Source: an uncultured Armatimonadota bacterium (GTDB taxonomy: Bacteria > Armatimonadota > Fimbriimonadia > Fimbriimonadales > Fimbriimonadaceae). From it: a stretch of DNA of 52,489 nt. Each line of letters starts with the position of its first letter. Position 1 is the stretch's first letter. Of the stretch, positions 47,690 to 52,489 are shown piece by piece. Both the position numbers and the translations under genes were made by a program. The notes under the pieces are model-generated. The model saw nothing but the letters and a program-made list of their open reading frames with translations, ran no database searches and was not told the origin of the DNA. The stretch lies in assembly GCA_903899015.1 (NCBI GenBank), contig CAIUHP010000034.1:1-52489 (forward strand). The letters are read 5' to 3'.

Positions 47690-48502
47690 ATGAATGACGC
47701 AAAGATGCTCAATGGACAAATCGCCCTCGTGACAGGCTCAGGTCGCGGATTGGGTTACGCGATCGCCCACCGCTTAGCCGAGCTAGGAGCCGACGTTGCC
47801 ATTCATGATCGGAGCCAAGACGCACCCGCAGAATTTGGCGAGTTCGAAAGCCTAGACGCTTCCGCTGCTTCGATTGCCGCTCTCGGTGTTCGCACGATCG
47901 GAGTTGTGGGCGACATCGCAGACGAATCCGCAACCGTCGCGATGGTGAAACAAATCGAGTCTGCGTTAGGCCCGATCACCATCCTGGTCAATTGTGCGGG
48001 CGGAGATATCGCTGCAAAAGGGGGCAAACCTAATCCCAACAATGCCCTCGGGATCAAACTTGAAGACATTCAAGCGTTGCTCAATCGAAACCTAATTGGC
48101 ACCATGCTGATGTGCCGCGCGGTCGTCCCCGGAATGATCGAGCGACACCGAGGATCGGTCGTCAACATTGCCTCTGGGGCTGCTCATGCTGGTCAATCAT
48201 CGGAGGTTGCGTACGCTTCCATTAAAGCGGCAATTGTCCACTACACCCGCTGCCTTGCGGTTGAAACTCGAAGCGAGGGAGTCCGAGTAAATGTTGTGAG
48301 CCCGGGCGCGACTAAAACTGGACGGTTTATGGCGACCCGCCCAACGGATCCTAACAAGATGGTCGAAGGGTACGACCTTAACAGATATGGAAATCCGCTA
48401 GAAATTGCAAATGGAGTCGCGTTTCTCGCCAGTGACATGGCTAGTTTTGTTCATGGTCAGGTTTTAAGAGTCGACGGGGGCAATACTCTTTTTCCCGGTT
48501 AG
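47690..48502 (+). CDS. SDR-family dehydrogenase/reductase (2)
   Basis: 270 aa. TGSGRGLG, NCAGG (in place of NNAG), catalytic Ser/Tyr/Lys in IASGAAHAGQSSEVAYASIKAA, C-terminal VLRVDGGNTLF. A second SDR in the same operon. Could be the sugar 1-dehydrogenase or the 4-dehydrogenase of a sugar-acid pathway. An in-frame ATG at 47705 is an alternative start. Starts 35 bases after the zinc dehydrogenase. Confidence 0.93.
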   Translation: MNDAKMLNGQIALVTGSGRGLGYAIAHRLAELGADVAIHDRSQDAPAEFGEFESLDASAASIAALGVRTIGVVGDIADESATVAMVKQIESALGPITILVNCAGGDIAAKGGKPNPNNALGIKLEDIQALLNRNLIGTMLMCRAVVPGMIERHRGSVVNIASGAAHAGQSSEVAYASIKAAIVHYTRCLAVETRSEGVRVNVVSPGATKTGRFMATRPTDPNKMVEGYDLNRYGNPLEIANGVAFLASDMASFVHGQVLRVDGGNTLFPG

Positions 48503-48504
48503 TC

Positions 48505-49257
48505 ATGTTTCGACACCTAGAAGAATTGTCCCGCAATGCCTGGCCAGGTAGTCGAGTCGTTGAGTTCGATGGTTGGGTCTTGCAATTTGCGGGCGGATAT
48601 ACTCGTCGAGCCAATTCTGTAAACCTAGCGGGAACCTCGATCATCGCGGTAGAGGACAAAGTGCAGGTTTGCGAAGATGCGTACCGATTAGAAGATCAAC
48701 CTACGATCTTCAAGATATTTCCTGACCCGGAAACAGAGGCCTTGGACGTATATTTAGAAGCTCGAGGCTACCGGTCAGAAGGCCACGCTTATGTCATGAC
48801 TCAAGCAATTGAGCCTATGGAGCTAACGGATTCCTGTCATGTCCAAGTCGAAACTGAACTTACTGATTGGTGGCTAGACGCCGCAGTTCAACTCAACCAA
48901 ATTAGCGGAACAAACCGACTGCATCTTGCCAATATCCTTCGGAACATTAACCCGACACAAGCATTTGCCTCGATTCGTCATGAAAACGAACCCGTAGCCG
49001 TTGGACTAGGGGTGCTTGATAACGGTTGGTGCGGGCTTTACGACATCGTTACTTCAGAGCGCCATCGGCGGTTAGGTCATGGAAAAGTATTAGTTCAAAG
49101 CATGATCGAATGGGCTCGACAACAAGGAGCCCATCACGCCTATCTTCAGGTCATGACTCAAAATCATCCGGCCCAACAACTCTATCGAAGCTTAGGATTT
49201 GAGCAGGAATACGAATATTGGTATCGAGTCTCGCCCCCGACGATTTCCGAAGTGTAG
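48505..49257 (+). CDS. GNAT-family N-acetyltransferase
   Basis: 250 aa. An N-terminal pseudo-GNAT half (FDGWVLQFAGGYTRRANSVN) and a C-terminal GNAT domain with the acetyl-CoA loop SERHRRLGHGKVLVQS and NHPAQQLYRSLGFEQEYEYWYR. Starts 2 bases after the SDR stop, so it belongs to the operon. Substrate unknown. Confidence 0.9.
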   Translation: MFRHLEELSRNAWPGSRVVEFDGWVLQFAGGYTRRANSVNLAGTSIIAVEDKVQVCEDAYRLEDQPTIFKIFPDPETEALDVYLEARGYRSEGHAYVMTQAIEPMELTDSCHVQVETELTDWWLDAAVQLNQISGTNRLHLANILRNINPTQAFASIRHENEPVAVGLGVLDNGWCGLYDIVTSERHRRLGHGKVLVQSMIEWARQQGAHHAYLQVMTQNHPAQQLYRSLGFEQEYEYWYRVSPPTISEV

Positions 49258-49400
49258 TCATCAAGACCTCGCGTTACCCTTCTTGCTCCGGTAGTAGAGC
49301 CATGTAGGAGCCAATTCCAAAGACAGTGAATTAGTGGTGAAAGTCCTAATGCCGCCTTGCCTCTAGCTTCAATTCCCTTGATGGGCCTAAACTGTCTGGG

Positions 49401-50681
49401 ATGATGCAGTCTTGGTTCCCCGATGCGAAACTAGGGATTTTTATTCACTACGGAATCTACGCCGTTCAGGGAATTGATGAATCTTGGGCTTTCTTTAATG
49501 GGAAGGTGAGCTACGAAGATTACATGTCTCAGCTTGACGGTTTCACGGCATCGAAATACGACCCCGAATCTTGGGCAGAACTCTTTGAAAGAGTTGGCGC
49601 AAAGTACGTAGTTTTGACAACGAAGCATCACGATGGAGTTGCCCTATGGGATACCAAGGCAAATGACCTGAGTGTCGTCCATATGACTCCAGCAGGACGT
49701 GACCTCATCACACCTTACGTTGAGTCGCTCCATCGTCACAACCTTAAAGTTGGCTTTTACTATTCTCATTTAGACTGGTCCCATCCCGACTATGCGACGA
49801 TACTTCCAAGAGTCGATGACCCAGCGGAATATGCGACGGCTCGATTTGCGAACCGATTCGCCTATTGCGAAGCGGACAAACAAGATCCCGAAAGATGGGC
49901 AAACTTCCTGAAGTTTCATCGAGCTCAGCTCAAAGAATTGATGACTGAATTCGGGAACGTCGACTTGCTCTGGTTCGACGGAGAGTGGGAGCGCGACTCC
50001 GACCAGTTCGACATGAAAGGACTTCGAGATCAACTCATGGCCTGGCAGCCGAATTGTATTTTTAATTCTCGACTGCGCGATTATGGTGACTATGCAACGC
50101 CAGAGCAAGGCATTCCGATTGTTCCTCCTCAGGGTCCATGGGAATTTTGCGTGACCATTAACGACTCCTGGGGCTATCAAGGAACCGATACCAATCACAA
50201 ATCGGTTCGGCAACTGGTTCGAATGTTTGCTGAAACCATTGGCATGGGAGGCAATATGCTTCTCGACGTAGGCCCCTACGAAGATGGGAGTCTACAACCA
50301 GAGCAAGTAGATCGTCTAGAAGGATTAGGCGATTGGATAAGACGGCATTCCGAAGCCATATATGGAACGGTTGCTGGCCTGCCCACTTTCCTGTTTTATG
50401 GCGCAACGACGCTGAACAAAGCGAAGGACACTCTGTACTTAATGTTCTTCGACAAGCCTTACGACCAGATTGCCGTCAAAGGGCTCCGAAAGCTTCCAAA
50501 GAAAGTCACCGCGCTAGCAACCGGTCACGAACTCACCTTCAAGAATATCGGTGGACTCGGCGAGACACCTGGCATCCTCTGGATCGACATCCCTCAATCC
50601 ATCCTTGATCCGCATGCGACCGTGGTTAAAGTCGAATTCGAAGGCGAAGTCGAAATCTATCAAGGTGCGGGCCGAGAATAA
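49401..50681 (+). CDS. GH29 family alpha-L-fucosidase, no signal peptide
   Basis: 426 aa; the sequence starts directly at the catalytic (beta/alpha)8 domain (WFPDAKLGIFIHYG). Motifs: YVVLTTKHHDGVALWD, FYYSHLDW, and nucleophile Asp193 in DLLWFDGEWE. The NMLLDVGPYEDG block and a short C-terminal beta domain follow. Retaining enzyme that releases L-fucose. There is no signal peptide, so it is probably cytoplasmic and acts on imported fucosides, unlike the exported GH95. It lies 143 bases after the operon's last gene. Confidence 0.94.
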   Translation: MMQSWFPDAKLGIFIHYGIYAVQGIDESWAFFNGKVSYEDYMSQLDGFTASKYDPESWAELFERVGAKYVVLTTKHHDGVALWDTKANDLSVVHMTPAGRDLITPYVESLHRHNLKVGFYYSHLDWSHPDYATILPRVDDPAEYATARFANRFAYCEADKQDPERWANFLKFHRAQLKELMTEFGNVDLLWFDGEWERDSDQFDMKGLRDQLMAWQPNCIFNSRLRDYGDYATPEQGIPIVPPQGPWEFCVTINDSWGYQGTDTNHKSVRQLVRMFAETIGMGGNMLLDVGPYEDGSLQPEQVDRLEGLGDWIRRHSEAIYGTVAGLPTFLFYGATTLNKAKDTLYLMFFDKPYDQIAVKGLRKLPKKVTALATGHELTFKNIGGLGETPGILWIDIPQSILDPHATVVKVEFEGEVEIYQGAGRE

Positions 50682-51119
50682 GTCTGGGGTCATATCCATT
50701 CACTTAAGCCCTAAAGACAACCTCGCTTGGGTGTTTTGTGTCGCATATTGGCCTTTCTGTTCGCACGCCCTCTCTTGGTCTTGTGAACGGGTTCGAGCAG
50801 GACTCTCCGCTGGTACCAAACTCCGCAGGCGAATCTCTCCCGCGACTTACAAAGCAAATCTAGTTAAAATGGAGGCAGAGGCACTAACACTCTATGTGGG
50901 TCAACATCCGGGGACCGGTCACAGCCCTGTACTTCCACTTTGGCTTGGGCGGAGGTGCTTTTAGGCTTTGCGTCATGCCAGATGAATTGGCAATCTGACC
51001 GCAGATGACTTATTCAGGAAACCACATATCATTTAACGAATACCCTGAGAAACTCGATTAAGTTCGGTGAAATTTGACAACCGTTACCAGGAATTCGTCG
51101 ATTCAGGCCCAATGGACTT
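50682..51119. other. Gap of about 440 bases without a supported gene
   Basis: Short frames exist (for example 34 aa at 50894-50998, with no RBS) but none has family features. No tRNA and no strong terminator is visible. Possibly a degraded gene. Confidence 0.4.
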
Positions 51120-52100
51120 TCACCAAATGTTTTGATCCCGCAACTTTTGAATCTCATTTTGCAGCGGCAAACTTTGGTTCCGCCAACGCAATTGTTGCTG
51201 CTCTTCAACCATCTTCTTGATGACAGGTAGTGCAGAAAGTTTGTTCGGCATAGTGATCCTGTCATCTCGAGATTCTAGGCGTACCGTGTTGGTCCAATTA
51301 TGGAAGTCCAGTGAACAGTTCTCGTCTAGCCAAATTCGAGCCGAAAGCTGGCCCTGCGGTGATATTCTCTCAACTCGATCTGAATAGATAATCACCTTTT
51401 CTACGAAGAGTGACCGAATAGCCACAACCAGAAACCAGAGACCAAGGCCAATGATCAGCAAATAGTGCATTATGCGACCGGGTTCGTCAGCCTGTGGGAA
51501 AGTGTTTGTGCCTGGCACGAGAACAATTACGGATAAAAATAAAGACGCCTTGATATAGGACATGCTTTGAGCTGAGTTCTCAGAGAACAATGGACGCCGA
51601 GACCGACTCGCATCATCAAGGTCGCGCTGACCTTGCCCAATTCGACGACGAAGCTCAGACACCAAACGGAACACCCCTTTGGTTGTCTCCGGAATAAAAA
51701 CGTTCCGGCTACCCACAACCACCCTATAGTGGGTTGCAATTGATCCCCGCTCGATTTGCGCTTCCACTCTATCAATGTCCGCATAGGGAGCCAACTTCTT
51801 CTCAGTACCGAGCCAGTTGATGCGATATAAGCCGTCATCGGCCAGAATCAATCCCTCATTACGCCAAATAGCGATCCCAAGAACGATTAAGAACACGGAA
51901 ATTCCAGTTCCAATCCAAACGCCTATTCCGGCATTGGATACTCGCGAGACGAGATCCGTGTAGTTTCTTGGAGTCAACGGCTTAGCGGAGATAAGTACCA
52001 CCCAGAGCGACATCGAGTTAAAGAGCATCCCGAAGATCGATCCATGCAAAGGTTTCCTAAAGTAGAAACGTTCTCTCAATAGACTGCCCTCTTGTATCAC
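51120..52100 (-). CDS. Membrane protein with two repeated TM-pair plus PH-like units
   Basis: 326 aa. About four hydrophobic segments: a pair at about residues 23-40 and 58-78, and a pair at about 180-200 and 212-230. Each pair is followed by a short beta-rich part with similar pattern (DDGLYRINWLG... and SDRVERISPQG...), as in bacterial PH-like (YdbS/bPH2-type) proteins. The C-terminus is Gln-rich and helical. Function unknown. No family can be assigned with confidence. Confidence 0.8.
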   Translation of the reverse strand: MIQEGSLLRERFYFRKPLHGSIFGMLFNSMSLWVVLISAKPLTPRNYTDLVSRVSNAGIGVWIGTGISVFLIVLGIAIWRNEGLILADDGLYRINWLGTEKKLAPYADIDRVEAQIERGSIATHYRVVVGSRNVFIPETTKGVFRLVSELRRRIGQGQRDLDDASRSRRPLFSENSAQSMSYIKASLFLSVIVLVPGTNTFPQADEPGRIMHYLLIIGLGLWFLVVAIRSLFVEKVIIYSDRVERISPQGQLSARIWLDENCSLDFHNWTNTVRLESRDDRITMPNKLSALPVIKKMVEEQQQLRWRNQSLPLQNEIQKLRDQNIW

Positions 52101-52318
52101 TTACGCCACAGACCAAAGCTTAAGTATACGCTGAGATTCCTTCATGACTTAGGCTGCTGTGACTCAATTGATCGGACGATAAGAACCTGCACCGCAGCGC
52201 ACTCTCGTGTTGACATTGGAGGAGTTATGCCCAGGTTGCGCATTCGAAAGGAAAAAGATCTTTAAAGGTCGACGCACGACATCGGAGAACCTAGAGTCGG
52301 CCCCAGACCTCAGACACG
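52101..52318. other. Region between the membrane-protein gene and the rRNA operon
   Basis: Contains TTGACA (52210-52215) and a GGAGGAG before a 12-codon ORF (52227-52265), but the ORF is tiny and I do not call it a gene. Confidence 0.3.
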
Positions 52319-52348
52319 AAAAAGCCCCTCTTGTTATGGAGGGGCTTA
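52319..52348 (-). terminator. Intrinsic terminator of the rRNA operon
   Basis: Read on the minus strand, AAGCCCCTC pairs with GAGGGGCTT (arms 52340-52348 and 52323-52331) and is followed by a T-run (52319-52324), just downstream of 5S rRNA. Confidence 0.88.
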
Positions 52349-52363
52349 TTTCTAAATATTAAC

Positions 52364-52478
52364 CGGGCGACGCACATATCTCGCGGGACCCTGCGGACCA
52401 ACTACTTCCGTCGCTGAGGAGCTTAACTGCCGTGTTCGGGATGGGAACGGGTGTGACCTCCTCGCCATGGTCACCCGG
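52364..52478 (-). rRNA. 5S ribosomal RNA
   Basis: 115 nt. On the minus strand it begins CCGGGTGACCATGGCGAGG and ends with the paired GCGTCGCCCGG. The loop sequence CCGAACACGGCAGTTAAGC is diagnostic. It is the last gene of an rRNA operon that continues past the right end of the window. Confidence 0.96.
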
Positions 52479-52489
52479 AAACTTTACAG

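Noticed and set aside
50551-50964. 137-aa + strand frame overlapping the end of the GH29 gene
   Set aside because: It overlaps the real GH29 frame for 130 bases, has no RBS and no domain character; reads as a shadow frame.
52227-52265. 12-codon basic ORF after GGAGGAG
   Set aside because: Too short and no recognised peptide; good RBS match may be chance.
1-52489. CRISPR array, complete IS element or prophage
   Set aside because: No regular spacer repeats, transposase, integrase or phage structural genes found in any frame.

Overview
The window looks like a chromosomal stretch of a free-living, saccharolytic bacterium of about 50% GC. The clade is not certain. The paired DUF1549/DUF1553 + DUF1501 and DUF1592-type + DUF1552 proteins are typical of Planctomycetota and Verrucomicrobiota and also occur in some Armatimonadota. 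I lean weakly towards Armatimonadota (Fimbriimonadia-like). Several genes start with TTG or overlap by ATGA/TTGA, and many exported proteins carry Tat or Sec signals. There is no CRISPR array, complete IS element or prophage; the window looks like core plus accessory metabolic chromosome, ending in an rRNA operon.

Layout. 1-600: a two-copy direct repeat and what may be the decayed C-terminus of an RND-efflux adaptor gene. 620-6379 (+): a three-gene exported cassette (GH95 alpha-L-fucosidase, tandem-domain SASA-type esterase, unknown secreted protein). 6545-7090: a Fur-family regulator with a perfect palindrome upstream. 7173-10503 (-): an arsenic cluster (two cysteine-rich ArsR, ArsM methyltransferase, metallophosphoesterase, aquaporin) with two matching palindromic operators. 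10692-21428: two planctomycete-type cytochrome gene pairs facing each other, with a TPR hybrid histidine kinase between them. 21557-28793: SMP-30-type protein, GH38 alpha-mannosidase, an exported RbsD/FucU-like protein and a DUF6067-like glycosidase. 28958-30803: an ArsR/SRPBCC/GNAT operon divergent from a SnoaL-like gene, with operators over both promoters. 30886-33840: a YtrA-type GntR/ABC transporter operon. 33898-37428: an uncharacterised protein interrupted by an in-frame TAG, convergent with a TIM-barrel glycosidase. 37473-43575 (-): GAF/PAS/HD-GYP protein, methionine aminopeptidase and threonine deaminase. 44068-50681 (+): a sugar-acid catabolic operon (FAH-family hydrolase, sugar isomerase/epimerase, SDR, zinc MDR dehydrogenase, SDR, GNAT) followed by a GH29 alpha-L-fucosidase. 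51120-52100 (-): a membrane protein. 52364-52478 (-): 5S rRNA and its terminator.

How it fits together. The strongest theme is L-fucose. An exported GH95 and a GH29 without signal peptide would release fucose, a FucU-like protein could act as mutarotase, an SMP-30 protein could be a lactonase, and the 44-48 kb operon contains the oxidoreductases and FAH-type hydrolase expected of the non-phosphorylating fucose pathway. The fuconate dehydratase is not in the window, so the pathway is an inference. The arsenic cluster is well supported and relies on methylation plus a channel; no arsenite pump or arsenate reductase is visible. No new system is proven here. The best leads are the arsenic cluster with its metallophosphoesterase-aquaporin overlap, the esterase with a catalytically dead second copy, the in-frame TAG gene, and the palindrome-rich control region of the sugar operon.
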